Below, one piece after another: positions 7,753 to 16,125 of a stretch of 64,000 nucleotides of DNA. The DNA lies in assembly GCA_023461435.1 (NCBI GenBank), contig JAEYLC010000025.1, positions 1 through 64,000 on the forward strand, in the 5' to 3' direction. Each line of letters starts with the position of its first letter. The first letter of the stretch is position 1. Below the pieces are notes generated by a model, which was not told the origin of the DNA, did not search any database, and worked only from the letters and a program-made list of their open reading frames with translations. A program made the position numbers and the translations under genes. This DNA is from Bacillota bacterium. GTDB lineage: Bacteria; Bacillota; Clostridia; Christensenellales; SZUA-584.

Positions 7753-8823
7753 ATGAATCAAAAGAAAAGAGAGTTTGTTCAAGAATATGTCGATAGATTG
7801 ACTTCTGAAATAAAAGAGTTTAATGAGTGCGATCCAAAAAATTATCAACAAACTGAAAGCAATATGTTTGATTTAATTACTGAAATTCGAAATGTGTTTT
7901 CCAAAGAGTTGCCTGAAATCAACAATGCAATTTTTTTAAGAAACGGAACCGGAGAACGAGATGCAAAATCAGCTATTGGTATTCTGAGATTGTTTTTGAT
8001 TAATGAAGATGATTCTGCGATTTTATCCGAAGAAGAATTCTCAAAAGAACAAAAGACTGAGAAATTAGATGATGCTTTTATATCTTACGCAAGTGATATT
8101 CTTGCGGATACGAGTTTGGGCTTAACTGGTGCGCAGATCGTTAAATATTGCAATTCATATGCGGTTGATTTCGGTGTGTCCATTCCTATTTCGAGCCCTG
8201 ACTTTGGCAAGTTCGGAAGCATTGTGCCTAATAAACGAACCGCTTTATATAGAAACCTTCAAGCATTTGACGCAGAACAGCAATTTATAATAATTAAAGA
8301 CCTATGCGAATTGTCAATGTTTCAAGATAATGAAACCGTAAAGAAATTAAAAATAAAACTTTACTCGCGATATGGTAGCTTTGCTTCTGAAAGAATTGCA
8401 AAAACTGAGCTGGTTTCCAAAACGAGACATTGGCTAGAAAATCATCCTCTGGCACTTGAACAGTATAATAATTCTCTAGCTAAATATGAAAGTGGTGTAT
8501 TTGAAAGGAATGAAAGTGGTGTATTTGAAAGGAATACGCTTGACGATATGCGTTTAGCTTTTGAATTATTAGTGAAAGATTTGCTCAATAATGGAAGGAG
8601 TTTGGAAAACAATATTTCCGAGCTGGGTGGAAGGCTTAAGGATGCAAATGCTTCTGTCGAGTTACGAAACATGTTCACACAGATAATAAAATATTACACT
8701 GACTTCCAGAATCACCATGTAAAACATAATGATATAATCAATGAAAACGAGATCGAATTCATTATCGAATTAAGTAGTGTTTTAATGAAGTTCTTAATTA
8801 AAATGATAACCACAACTGACTAG
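7753..8823 (+). CDS. AT-rich gene of unknown function, possibly abortive-infection-like
   Basis: A soluble protein of 356 residues, rich in Lys, Glu, Asn and Ile. Its base composition is far more AT-rich than the neighbours, which suggests recent transfer. I do not recognise a catalytic motif. The middle part (GAQIVKYCNSYAVDFGV, then NKRTALYRNLQ) and the helical C terminus ending FQNHHVKHND and a long hydrophobic helix resemble Abi-type or HEPN-like phage-defence proteins, but the HEPN Rx4-6H motif is not clear. It has its own promoter and stands alone between a SPOR gene and degV. An in-frame 24-base duplication occurs at residues about 246-261. Confidence 0.55.
   Translation: MNQKKREFVQEYVDRLTSEIKEFNECDPKNYQQTESNMFDLITEIRNVFSKELPEINNAIFLRNGTGERDAKSAIGILRLFLINEDDSAILSEEEFSKEQKTEKLDDAFISYASDILADTSLGLTGAQIVKYCNSYAVDFGVSIPISSPDFGKFGSIVPNKRTALYRNLQAFDAEQQFIIIKDLCELSMFQDNETVKKLKIKLYSRYGSFASERIAKTELVSKTRHWLENHPLALEQYNNSLAKYESGVFERNESGVFERNTLDDMRLAFELLVKDLLNNGRSLENNISELGGRLKDANASVELRNMFTQIIKYYTDFQNHHVKHNDIINENEIEFIIELSSVLMKFLIKMITTTD
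8488..8535 (+). repeat. Perfect 24-bp tandem duplication inside the coding region
   Basis: Bases 8488-8511 and 8512-8535 are identical and encode ESGVFERN twice in a row. The reading frame is kept. An exact 100% copy in coding sequence suggests a recent slippage event or a contingency repeat whose copy number could vary by eight residues. Confidence 0.95.
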
Positions 8824-8962
8824 GTACCTATATCGTGCTTAACAAAATATACAAACGCCATAACTCTGGGATGTAGCACTTGAAAGTTAAAACGATTATA
8901 GAAATTATAAAAAGAAACTGCCATTTCGAGCAGCTTCTAATTTTTATATTCATAGTTAGAAA

Positions 8963-9826
8963 CTAGCGACTTTTCCCCATGAAGAACAGCGCGATCGTCC
9001 CCGGGCCCGCGTGCGCGCCGATCACCGCGCCGAGCGGATTGATCATAATCTCTCCGACCTCAGGGAAACGGGCCTTCACCATACCCGCGAGCTTTTCCGC
9101 CGCTTCAATATCATCGCCGTGGCTGATGAACACACTCTGGCCGTCCGGCTGGTAAATATACTCTTCCATCTTCTCAATCAGGCATTTGAGCGCGCGCTTT
9201 CTTCCCTGCTCTTTTTCCCGCGGAATCAGATGCCCTTCATAATCCACATTGAGCACCGGCTTAATGTGCAGCAGATTGCCCACAAACGCCGCCGCGCCCG
9301 TCACGCGCCCGCCGCGCCGCAAATGGCTTAGGCTGTCTACCGTGAACCAGTGGTTGAGACCGAGCTTGTTTGATTCTACCCAGTTATTTACCTCGTCGAT
9401 GGATTTTCCGTCGTCACGCATTTTTACGGCATAATCCACGAGCAGCCCCTGCCCGAGCGACGCGCAGAGCGAATCGATCACGTATATCTTGCGGTCGGGA
9501 TATTTTTGGCGCATATCCTTAGCCACGAGGCTTAAGTTGTTATAGCTGCCCGAAAGACCGGATGAAAAAGCGATATATAAAAGGTCGCTGCCGGAGGAAA
9601 GCACCTGTTCAAAACCGGGAATGATGTCCGCAGGGTTGAGCTGAGACGTGGTGGGCAGCTTGCCGTCGCGTTCGAGATCGAAAAACGTCTTGGTGTCCAT
9701 GTCCCCGTCTTTGTACTCCGTGTGGTCAATCGTGTAAGAGAATTTTAGCAGGAGCAGTTTGTTCTTTTCGATATAAGCCTCAGGCAGATCCGATGTGGAA
9801 CATGTACCGATCGTAAAGTTTGACAT
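8963..9826 (-). CDS. DegV family fatty-acid-binding protein
   Basis: A protein of 287 residues of the DegV (FakB-type) family, which binds a fatty acid and presents it to a kinase such as FakA. The N terminus has TCSTSDLPEAYIEKN and a following strand; the lipid-site signatures TTSQLNP and a serine-rich SSGLSGSYNN are visible, as is the C-terminal GAHAGPGTIALFF. The length is normal for the family. It is preceded by AGGGAGGGATAGCT. No fakA homologue is nearby. Paralogues in Firmicutes differ in chain preference, which cannot be read from sequence. Confidence 0.92.
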   Translation of the reverse strand: MSNFTIGTCSTSDLPEAYIEKNKLLLLKFSYTIDHTEYKDGDMDTKTFFDLERDGKLPTTSQLNPADIIPGFEQVLSSGSDLLYIAFSSGLSGSYNNLSLVAKDMRQKYPDRKIYVIDSLCASLGQGLLVDYAVKMRDDGKSIDEVNNWVESNKLGLNHWFTVDSLSHLRRGGRVTGAAAFVGNLLHIKPVLNVDYEGHLIPREKEQGRKRALKCLIEKMEEYIYQPDGQSVFISHGDDIEAAEKLAGMVKARFPEVGEIMINPLGAVIGAHAGPGTIALFFMGKSR

Positions 9827-9941
9827 AGCTATCCCTCCCTTTTTTGGTCATTTTAATAGAACACGGAAGAATAATCAAGGGACAGCGCCTTTGTTAATAC
9901 TTTTTTCATATTATTTTATATATATCGTCAAAATAAAGCGT

Positions 9942-10205
9942 TTATTTGCCATTTTCCATGCAGCAGCGCAGAGCGCCCAGCACGATATCCATGTCCGGAT
10001 TGCCTTCGAAAAAAAGCGTCCCGTCACAGAAGAACGCGGGGATAAGCTGATGCTTGAGTGACGCCGCTTCCTCGTCCGGCTCGGATAAATAGCGGATGTC
10101 GACCAAAAGAAATTCCGGATGAGTGTGAAGTGCCCGCTGAAGCAGCATTTTCGCCTTTTTGCAGTAGCCGCAGTTATCGCCGTACAGCAGTATGAGTTGT
10201 TTCAA
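9942..10205 (-). CDS. Glutaredoxin-like thioredoxin-fold protein
   Basis: A small cytoplasmic protein of 87 residues with the redox motif CGYCKKAK near the N terminus and a cis-Pro region LIPAFFCDG, the arrangement of the glutaredoxin/thioredoxin fold. It probably acts as a disulfide oxidoreductase. I prefer the TTG at 10205, which has a GGGGGG stretch six bases upstream; the alternative GTG at 10220 would put that stretch inside the gene. It lies between degV and the divergent aspartate aminotransferase gene. Confidence 0.72.
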   Translation of the reverse strand: MKQLILLYGDNCGYCKKAKMLLQRALHTHPEFLLVDIRYLSEPDEEAASLKHQLIPAFFCDGTLFFEGNPDMDIVLGALRCCMENGK

Positions 10206-10414
10206 ATATATCCCCCCCACTATGAATATATGAATGGTGATATAGTAATGTGAGATTGCAGAAAACCCGGCGTCTATGATGCAATATTTTTTTTACAATC
10301 ATGCAAAAAATCATTCAAACATAGTTGTAAACCCGAATATAATATGATATCATACGTTCAAATGAAGGTTATGAATAAATAATATGCAATTTGCGATAAG
10401 CCAATGGAGGTTTT

Positions 10415-11602
10415 ATGATATTATCCAGCAAAGCAGTTAACATTGCCCCGTCAGCGACGCTGAAAATTGACGCGATGGCGAAAAAGCTTAAGAGCGAAGG
10501 CCGTGACGTTGTGGGCTTTGGCGCGGGTGAGCCCGATTTCGATACGCCCGAGAACATCAAAAACGCTGCCAAAAAGGCGCTGGATATGGGACTTACCAAG
10601 TATACGCCCGCTTCGGGTTCGCTGCAGCTTCGCGCTGCAATTGCAAAACGGCTTGCCGTCAAATGCGGCCTTGACTATGCGCCTGAAGATATCGTTGTTT
10701 CCAACGGTGCCAAGCATTCTTTGTTTAACATATTCGCTGCGATTCTAAACCCGGGCGACGAGGTGATTATTCCTTCGCCCTATTGGCTCACCTATCCTGA
10801 GCTTGTGCGCATGTCGGACGGCGTGCCGGTGTTCGTCGAGACCGGGGACGGCTTCAAAGCGACGGCGGAGCAGATAAGGGCCGCGATCACAGACAAAACA
10901 AAAGCGCTCATATTGAATTCGCCCTCCAACCCATGCGGTGCGGTCTACTCGCGCAGCGAGCTGGAGGCCATCGCCAGAGTGGCGGTGGAGGCCGGAATTT
11001 TTGTGATATCCGACGAAATTTATGACGAACTGATTTACGAGGGCGAGCATGTGAGCATCGCGTCGCTCGGCAGGGAAATCAAGGATTTGACGATCGTCGT
11101 CAACGGCATGAGCAAAACGTACGCGATGACCGGCTGGCGGATCGGATACACCGCAAGCGTGCGAGAGCTTGCAAAGGTGATGAACGCGTACCAGTCGCAC
11201 GCGGCGTCCAACCCGAATTCGATCGCGCAGTTTGCAGCTGTGGAAGCTCTCGAAGGGCCGCAGGATCAGGTGAAGCGCATGAAAGAGGTTTTCGACAAGC
11301 GCCGGAAACTGCTGTGCGGGCTCATCAACGATATCGACGGCCTTTCGTGCAAGACGCCGGGCGGCGCGTTTTATGTGATGATGAACATCTCGCAACTGAT
11401 CGGGAAAAAGTATGACGGCATTGAGATAACAGGGTCCGTAAGCTTTTCGGAGCTGCTCCTCGAACAAACACTGACAGCTGTGGTGCCGGGCGTTGCTTTC
11501 GGCGCAGACGAGTATGTGCGCTTAAGCTACGCGGTCAGCGAAGAGAACATTAAAAAGGGACTTGAGAGGATAAAGGAATTTGTTCTTTCGCTGAAAGTCT
11601 GA
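10415..11602 (+). CDS. Aspartate aminotransferase (PLP-dependent, class I fold)
   Basis: A protein of 395 residues catalysing transfer of the amino group between aspartate and 2-oxoglutarate or a related pair. The family signatures are VSNGAKHSLFN, NSPSNPCGAVY, SDEIYDELIYEG and the Schiff-base region NGMSKTYAMTGWRIGY, in which the Lys of SKTYAMTG binds pyridoxal phosphate. It matches the bacterial Ib subgroup in length. The ATG follows ATGGAGG. The next gene, a Re-citrate-synthase-like enzyme, starts 13 bases downstream, suggesting a glutamate/aspartate supply operon. Another amino-acid preference is possible. Confidence 0.9.
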   Translation: MILSSKAVNIAPSATLKIDAMAKKLKSEGRDVVGFGAGEPDFDTPENIKNAAKKALDMGLTKYTPASGSLQLRAAIAKRLAVKCGLDYAPEDIVVSNGAKHSLFNIFAAILNPGDEVIIPSPYWLTYPELVRMSDGVPVFVETGDGFKATAEQIRAAITDKTKALILNSPSNPCGAVYSRSELEAIARVAVEAGIFVISDEIYDELIYEGEHVSIASLGREIKDLTIVVNGMSKTYAMTGWRIGYTASVRELAKVMNAYQSHAASNPNSIAQFAAVEALEGPQDQVKRMKEVFDKRRKLLCGLINDIDGLSCKTPGGAFYVMMNISQLIGKKYDGIEITGSVSFSELLLEQTLTAVVPGVAFGADEYVRLSYAVSEENIKKGLERIKEFVLSLKV

Positions 11603-11615
11603 AAGGGGATTTGAT

Positions 11616-13043
11616 ATGAAAGGTGATGACATGAGAAGCGTGGACAGCAGATGGAACCTGTTGCAGGAGAATGACTATAAATTTTCATTTCAGGATGTGG
11701 AGGAGCCGCAGTACTTCCGCGATATGTTCGATTACGACTCGGTACCCAAGATTGCCTTTAACCACCGTTCCGTTCCCATGCGGATGCCGGAAAACATTTG
11801 GATCACGGATACCACATTCCGCGACGGCCAGCAGTCGCGCTCGCCGTTCACGGTTCAGCAGGTGATCGACGTTTACAAGATGCTGCACCGGCTTGGCGGG
11901 CTCAAGGGCATCATCCGCCAGAGTGAGTTTTTTGTGTACACACAAAAGGATAAAGAAGCGCTTCAGGCTTGTCTTGACCTTGGCTACGAATTCCCCGAGG
12001 TGACCGCGTGGATACGTGCAAGCCAGAAGGACTTCGAGCTTATCAAACGTTTTGGCATCAAGGAAACGGGCATACTTGTGAGTTGCTCGGATTACCATAT
12101 ATTCAAAAAGATGAACCTGACACGCAAACAGGCGATGGACAAATACCTCGACGTGATCAAAATGGCGATCGATTACGGCATCAAGCCGCGCTGCCACTTA
12201 GAGGACATCACGCGCGCCGATTACTACGGCTTTGTGATTCCGTTTGCGGATGAGCTCATGAAGCTTATGCAGGAGACGGGCGTGCCCATCAAGATCCGCA
12301 TGTGCGATACGCTCGGTTACGGCATCACATACCCCGGCGCATCGCTGCCGCGCAGCGTGCAGGGCATCGTATACGGGCTGCACCAGTATTCGGGGTTCCC
12401 GTCGGAGCTGCTCGAATGGCACGGCCACAACGATTTTTACAAGGTCGTCACGAACTCGGCCACGGCATGGCTTTACGGCGCGTCGTCGGTCAACTGCTCG
12501 GTGCTCGGCATCGGCGAGCGCACGGGCAACTGCCCGCTTGAAGCGATGGTGATGGAATACTGCGGCCTTAAGGGCACAACGGACGGCATGGATTTAACCG
12601 TGATCACAGAGCTGGCCGAATACTTCGAGAACGAGCTTGCCACCGAGATCAACCCGAGAACGCCGTTTGTGGGGCGCAACTTCAACTCCACGCGCGCCGG
12701 CATTCACGCGGACGGCCTTTTGAAGGATGAGGAGATCTACAATATCTTCAACACCGAAAAGCTTTTAAAGCGCCCCGTGACCGTGGCGGTGGACGCGCAT
12801 TCGGGGCTGGCGGGCATTGCGCACTGGATGAACTCGCACTTCAAGCTTAAGGGCGAAGCCGCCATGGGCAAGCAGGAGCCGCTGATCGTCACGATAAAGA
12901 CCGAGATCGACAAGGAGTTTACCGAAGGCCGCACCACGGCGTTCGGCGACGACGAGCTCGAGACGATCATCCGTGAGGTGGATGAAACGGCGTACATCGC
13001 GCTGTGCCATCATCGCAGGGATCTGATGGCCAAGGAAGCGTAA
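11616..13043 (+). CDS. HMGL-like acyltransferase, probable Re-citrate synthase
   Basis: A protein of 475 residues with a TIM-barrel of the isopropylmalate/homocitrate synthase superfamily: ITDTTFRDGQQSRSPF at 63-78, the metal ligands in EWHGHNDF, and ERTGNCPLEA and RAGIHADGLL further on. The long N-terminal extension and the text IIRQSEFFVYTQKDKEA and SCSDYHIF are what I recall from Re-citrate synthase of Clostridium kluyveri, not from LeuA. The C-terminal LeuA regulatory domain is missing. It would condense acetyl-CoA and oxaloacetate for glutamate synthesis in anaerobes. AAAGGGG precedes the ATG. Homocitrate or another 2-alkylmalate synthase activity remains possible. Confidence 0.72.
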   Translation: MKGDDMRSVDSRWNLLQENDYKFSFQDVEEPQYFRDMFDYDSVPKIAFNHRSVPMRMPENIWITDTTFRDGQQSRSPFTVQQVIDVYKMLHRLGGLKGIIRQSEFFVYTQKDKEALQACLDLGYEFPEVTAWIRASQKDFELIKRFGIKETGILVSCSDYHIFKKMNLTRKQAMDKYLDVIKMAIDYGIKPRCHLEDITRADYYGFVIPFADELMKLMQETGVPIKIRMCDTLGYGITYPGASLPRSVQGIVYGLHQYSGFPSELLEWHGHNDFYKVVTNSATAWLYGASSVNCSVLGIGERTGNCPLEAMVMEYCGLKGTTDGMDLTVITELAEYFENELATEINPRTPFVGRNFNSTRAGIHADGLLKDEEIYNIFNTEKLLKRPVTVAVDAHSGLAGIAHWMNSHFKLKGEAAMGKQEPLIVTIKTEIDKEFTEGRTTAFGDDELETIIREVDETAYIALCHHRRDLMAKEA

Positions 13044-13095
13044 AAACGCGTATTTGAACAACGCTTTCTGCCTGTCAGTTCGTTTAAAAAACTGC

Positions 13096-13128
13096 CCGGT
13101 TTGTCCATCTTGTCTCTTTACAAACCGG
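13096..13128. repeat. Perfect 9-bp inverted repeat upstream of the pyr leader
   Basis: CCGGTTTGT at 13096-13104 and ACAAACCGG at 13120-13128 can pair around a 15-base loop. No U-tract follows, so it is not a standard terminator. It lies just upstream of a possible pyrR -10 element (TATGAT at 13135-13140), so it could be an operator or a weak terminator of the preceding operon. Confidence 0.55.
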
Positions 13129-13161
13129 ACGGACTATGATAATCTTGTTGACAGTAGAACA

Positions 13162-13240
13162 CCTTTAAATCGGTCCAGAGAGTCCGGCAAGGTTAGGGTA
13201 TCCTATGTTTATTAAGCCTTGCCGAGTGCAAGGCTTTTTT
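13162..13240 (+). promoter_or_regulatory. PyrR-dependent transcription attenuator of the pyr operon
   Basis: Three mutually exclusive structures can be drawn. The PyrR-binding anti-antiterminator is CCTT (13162-13165) to AAGG (13189-13192), capped by CGG and CCG around the loop TCCAGAGAGT, matching the known PyrR loop core CCAGAGAG. The terminator is GCCTTGC (13216-13222) with GCAAGGC (13228-13234) followed by six T. The antiterminator pairs CGGCAAGG (13185-13192) with CCTTGCCG (13217-13224), an exact 8-base match that breaks both other hairpins. UMP-loaded PyrR should stabilise the first hairpin and cause termination. Confidence 0.88.
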
Positions 13241-13272
13241 GATGCGATGAATAAGAAAGGACGGCGTAACAA

Positions 13273-13812
13273 GTGGACAAGGCGCTCATAATGGACGAAA
13301 CGGCACTCGACAGATCTTTAAAGCGCATTGCGCATGAGATCGTGGAGAAGAACAAGGGCGCGGAGAATCTTGCGCTGATCGGCATTCACCGCCGTGGCGT
13401 TCCCATCGCCAAGCGCATCGCAGCCTACATCAAAGAATTCGAAGGGGTCGGCGTGAATGTGGGGACACTCGATATCACATTTTACCGTGACGATCTCTCG
13501 CTGCTGGCCGACCATCCCGTGATCAAGGGAACCGATATCGCGTTTGACATCAACAAGAAAACAGTGGTGCTCTGTGACGATGTGCTGTACACGGGACGTA
13601 CGGCGCGCGCGGGTCTCGACGCGCTGATGGACCTCGGACGCCCGAACTATATACAGCTTGCGGTTATAGTGGACAGGGGCCACAGGGAGCTGCCGATCCG
13701 GGCGGACTTTGTCGGGAAAAACATACCAACATCGAAAAGCGAGGTCATCAGTGTCCATGTCAAGGAGATTGACGGTTTTGACAATGTTGTGATCAATGAT
13801 TTGCCGGTGTAA
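13273..13812 (+). CDS. pyrR: Bifunctional pyr operon regulator / uracil phosphoribosyltransferase PyrR
   Basis: A protein of 179 residues of the type I phosphoribosyltransferase fold, with the PRPP-binding loop VVLCDDVLYTGRTARAG and the nearby LIGIHRRGVPIAKR. It binds pyr mRNA in the presence of uridine nucleotides and also has UPRT activity. The GTG at 13273 is the only start compatible with the AAAGGA upstream. It follows directly on its own attenuator and is the first gene of the pyrimidine operon. Length and sequence are normal for PyrR. Confidence 0.95.
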   Translation: MDKALIMDETALDRSLKRIAHEIVEKNKGAENLALIGIHRRGVPIAKRIAAYIKEFEGVGVNVGTLDITFYRDDLSLLADHPVIKGTDIAFDINKKTVVLCDDVLYTGRTARAGLDALMDLGRPNYIQLAVIVDRGHRELPIRADFVGKNIPTSKSEVISVHVKEIDGFDNVVINDLPV

Positions 13813-13840
13813 ACCTTATCAGACTGATAAGGTTTTTTTA
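13812..13840 (+). terminator. Hairpin with U-tract between pyrR and pyrB
   Basis: AACCTTATC and GATAAGGTT form a nine-base stem around AGACT, followed by a run of seven T. It is shaped like a Rho-independent terminator and begins at the pyrR stop. No second PyrR loop motif is visible beside it, so it may only lower the expression of the downstream genes, or be overcome by antitermination not evident here. Confidence 0.75.
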
Positions 13841-13925
13841 CAGGGTTAAAACGGGCTGAAAAGCCTGATTTTCAAACAAAATAAAGACGGAGCGGACAGC
13901 GCTCCCAAAAAGGAACTGAAAACAT

Positions 13926-14864
13926 ATGCATTTGTCACAAAAAGATCTGATCGGCCTGCACGACATGCCGGCGGAAGAGATATCGTATATACTCGATACC
14001 GCTGCGACAATGAAGGCGTATCTGCAGCAGAGTGCCAAGAAGATGCCCCACATGCAGGGCAAATCCGTGGTGGCGCTGTTTTATGAAAACAGCACGCGCA
14101 CGCGTTTAAGCTTTGAGCTCGCGGCGAAGTTTCTCGGCGCGACGTTCAGCAACCTCGGCGTATCGTCAAGCTCGGTGGCCAAGGGCGAAACGCTGCTCGA
14201 CACGGGGTACACAATTGAGGCGATGGAGACGGACGTGATCATCATCCGCCACCCGTACGCAGGCGCGCCCAAGCTGCTCGGCGACAACTTCTCAGGCAGC
14301 GTGATCAACGCGGGCGACGGCATGCATGAGCATCCGACGCAGGCGCTGCTCGATATGTTTACGATGCGCGAGCGCTTCGGCAACGACTTAAAGGGGCTTA
14401 ACGTCTCGATCATCGGCGATATCTGGCACAGCCGCGTGGCGCGCAGCAACCTCTGGGGGCTCAAAAAGCTCGGCGCGAATGTGACGCTATGCGGGCCTAA
14501 AACGCTGATGCCGTTTGGCATTGAGACGATGGGTGCGCGCATCACGACGAGCCTTGAGGAGGCGCTCGTCGGCGCGGACGTGGTGATGGGGCTGCGCATA
14601 CAAAAGGAGCGGCTCGAGGGCGCGTTTTTATCCACGCTGCGCGAATACCACAACATATTCGGCGTCAACGAGCAGGTGCTCGACAAGTGGTGCGGCAAGG
14701 ACGTGCTGATCATGCATCCGGGCCCGGTGAACCGCGGCGTCGAGCTCTCCAGCGCGGTGGTCGACGCGGAAAATTCAGTAATCAACGAACAGGTGACGAA
14801 CGGTGTGGCCGTCAGAATGGCGCTGCTGTATCTGCTCACGAGGAGGAAGAATGAAGACGCTTAA
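13926..14864 (+). CDS. pyrB: Aspartate carbamoyltransferase catalytic subunit
   Basis: A protein of 312 residues that joins carbamoyl phosphate and aspartate. Motifs for carbamoyl phosphate binding are STRTRLSFE and HPTQALLD, and the aspartate domain has IMHPGPVNRG. The length fits the catalytic chain; no regulatory PyrI gene is adjacent, as in Bacillus. A GGAGCG-GACAG-CGCTCC hairpin and an AAAGGAAC ribosome binding site precede the ATG. The end overlaps pyrC by 14 bases. Confidence 0.96.
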   Translation: MHLSQKDLIGLHDMPAEEISYILDTAATMKAYLQQSAKKMPHMQGKSVVALFYENSTRTRLSFELAAKFLGATFSNLGVSSSSVAKGETLLDTGYTIEAMETDVIIIRHPYAGAPKLLGDNFSGSVINAGDGMHEHPTQALLDMFTMRERFGNDLKGLNVSIIGDIWHSRVARSNLWGLKKLGANVTLCGPKTLMPFGIETMGARITTSLEEALVGADVVMGLRIQKERLEGAFLSTLREYHNIFGVNEQVLDKWCGKDVLIMHPGPVNRGVELSSAVVDAENSVINEQVTNGVAVRMALLYLLTRRKNEDA

Positions 14865-16125
14865 GCTGACGGGCGGCGAGGTCGTAAACCCGGCCGGAGA
14901 AAAGAAGGGCCGCCTTGATATATTGATAGAAGACGGCCGCATCGCGGCGGTCGGCACAAATGTAGGGGATGCCGATGAGACCATCGATATCACGGGTAAA
15001 ACCGTGTTCCCGGGGTTTATCGATATCCACTGCCACTTGAGAGAACCGGGACAGGAGTATAAAGAGGATATCGCGTCGGGCACGTATGCGGCGGCAAAGG
15101 GCGGCTATACGGCTGTGTGCTGCATGCCGAACACATCGCCCGCCATGGACAGCGCCGCGGTGTGCGCGCTCGTGCTCGAAAAGGCGCGTCATGCCTCCGC
15201 GAAGGTTTACCCCGTGGGCGCGGCGACGAAGGAGCTCAAGGGCAAGGAATTGACGGAGATGGGCGAGCTGGCCGCGATGGGCTGCGTCGCGTTTTCGGAC
15301 GACGGGCGCCCGGTCAGCAGCGGCGCGATGATGCTTGCGGCGATGCAGTACGCGGACACATTTGACTCTTTTATCATGGCGCATGAGGAAGACCTTGAAC
15401 TCAAGGGCACCGGCGTGATGAATGAGGGGCATAATTCTACGATTCTCGGGTTGCCCGGCATACCGCGTGCCGCCGAGGAGGCGATGATCGCGCGGGACCT
15501 GATACTCGCGGAAAGCTACGGGCTGCGCGTGCACATTCAGCATGTCTCCACGCGCGGGGGCATCACGCTGATCCGCGCCGCAAAGCAGCGCGGCGTCCGC
15601 GTGACATGCGAAAGCGCGCCGCACTATTTCTCGGCGGACGACAGCGCCTGCATGGGCTACGACGCCAATACCAAGGTGAACCCGCCGCTGAGGACGGCGG
15701 ACGATGTCGCGGCTGTGAAGGAAGCGTTGCTCGACGGCACGATCGACGCGATCGCGACGGATCACGCGCCGCACCACAAGGACGAGAAGAACATCGAGTA
15801 CGCCATCGCGGCGTTTGGCATATCCGGCTTTGAGACGGCGTTCTCATTGGCCGTCACGAACCTCACGCAGGATAAAGAAAAGCTCGCGACGCTGTTCAGC
15901 GTCCACCCGGCGCGCATCATCGGCAAGCCGGGCGGCGTGATTGAAGTGGGCGTGCCCGCCGACCTCACGGTGGCGGACATGGATGCCGAGTATACGCTGA
16001 TGGAAAAGAGCCTCGTTTCGAAGGGCAAGAACTCGCCGTTTATCGGGCAAACGCTGCGCGGCGTCGTGACGCACACGATCGTGGACGGGCGGCTCGTTTA
16101 CAATGGAGGAACCTCATGCAAATAG
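14851..16125 (+). CDS. pyrC: Dihydroorotase
   Basis: A class I zinc amidohydrolase of 424 residues that cyclises carbamoyl aspartate. The metal-binding HCHLREPGQ lies near residue 60 and ATDHAPHHKDEK near 305. I chose the ATG at 14851 because AGGAGG sits at 14841-14846 and the upstream in-frame codons belong to the pyrB overlap. The stop overlaps pyrF by 10 bases, so translation of pyrB, pyrC and pyrF is coupled. Confidence 0.95.
   Translation: MKTLKLTGGEVVNPAGEKKGRLDILIEDGRIAAVGTNVGDADETIDITGKTVFPGFIDIHCHLREPGQEYKEDIASGTYAAAKGGYTAVCCMPNTSPAMDSAAVCALVLEKARHASAKVYPVGAATKELKGKELTEMGELAAMGCVAFSDDGRPVSSGAMMLAAMQYADTFDSFIMAHEEDLELKGTGVMNEGHNSTILGLPGIPRAAEEAMIARDLILAESYGLRVHIQHVSTRGGITLIRAAKQRGVRVTCESAPHYFSADDSACMGYDANTKVNPPLRTADDVAAVKEALLDGTIDAIATDHAPHHKDEKNIEYAIAAFGISGFETAFSLAVTNLTQDKEKLATLFSVHPARIIGKPGGVIEVGVPADLTVADMDAEYTLMEKSLVSKGKNSPFIGQTLRGVVTHTIVDGRLVYNGGTSCK

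Noticed and set aside
13141..13180. TTGACA at 13148-13153 as the pyr promoter
   Set aside because: No -10-like sequence lies 16-18 bases downstream, and the PyrR loop would be cut off from the transcript.
14836..15777. Long minus-strand frame opposite pyrC
   Set aside because: Antisense shadow of a GC-rich gene; no motif and no ribosome binding site.
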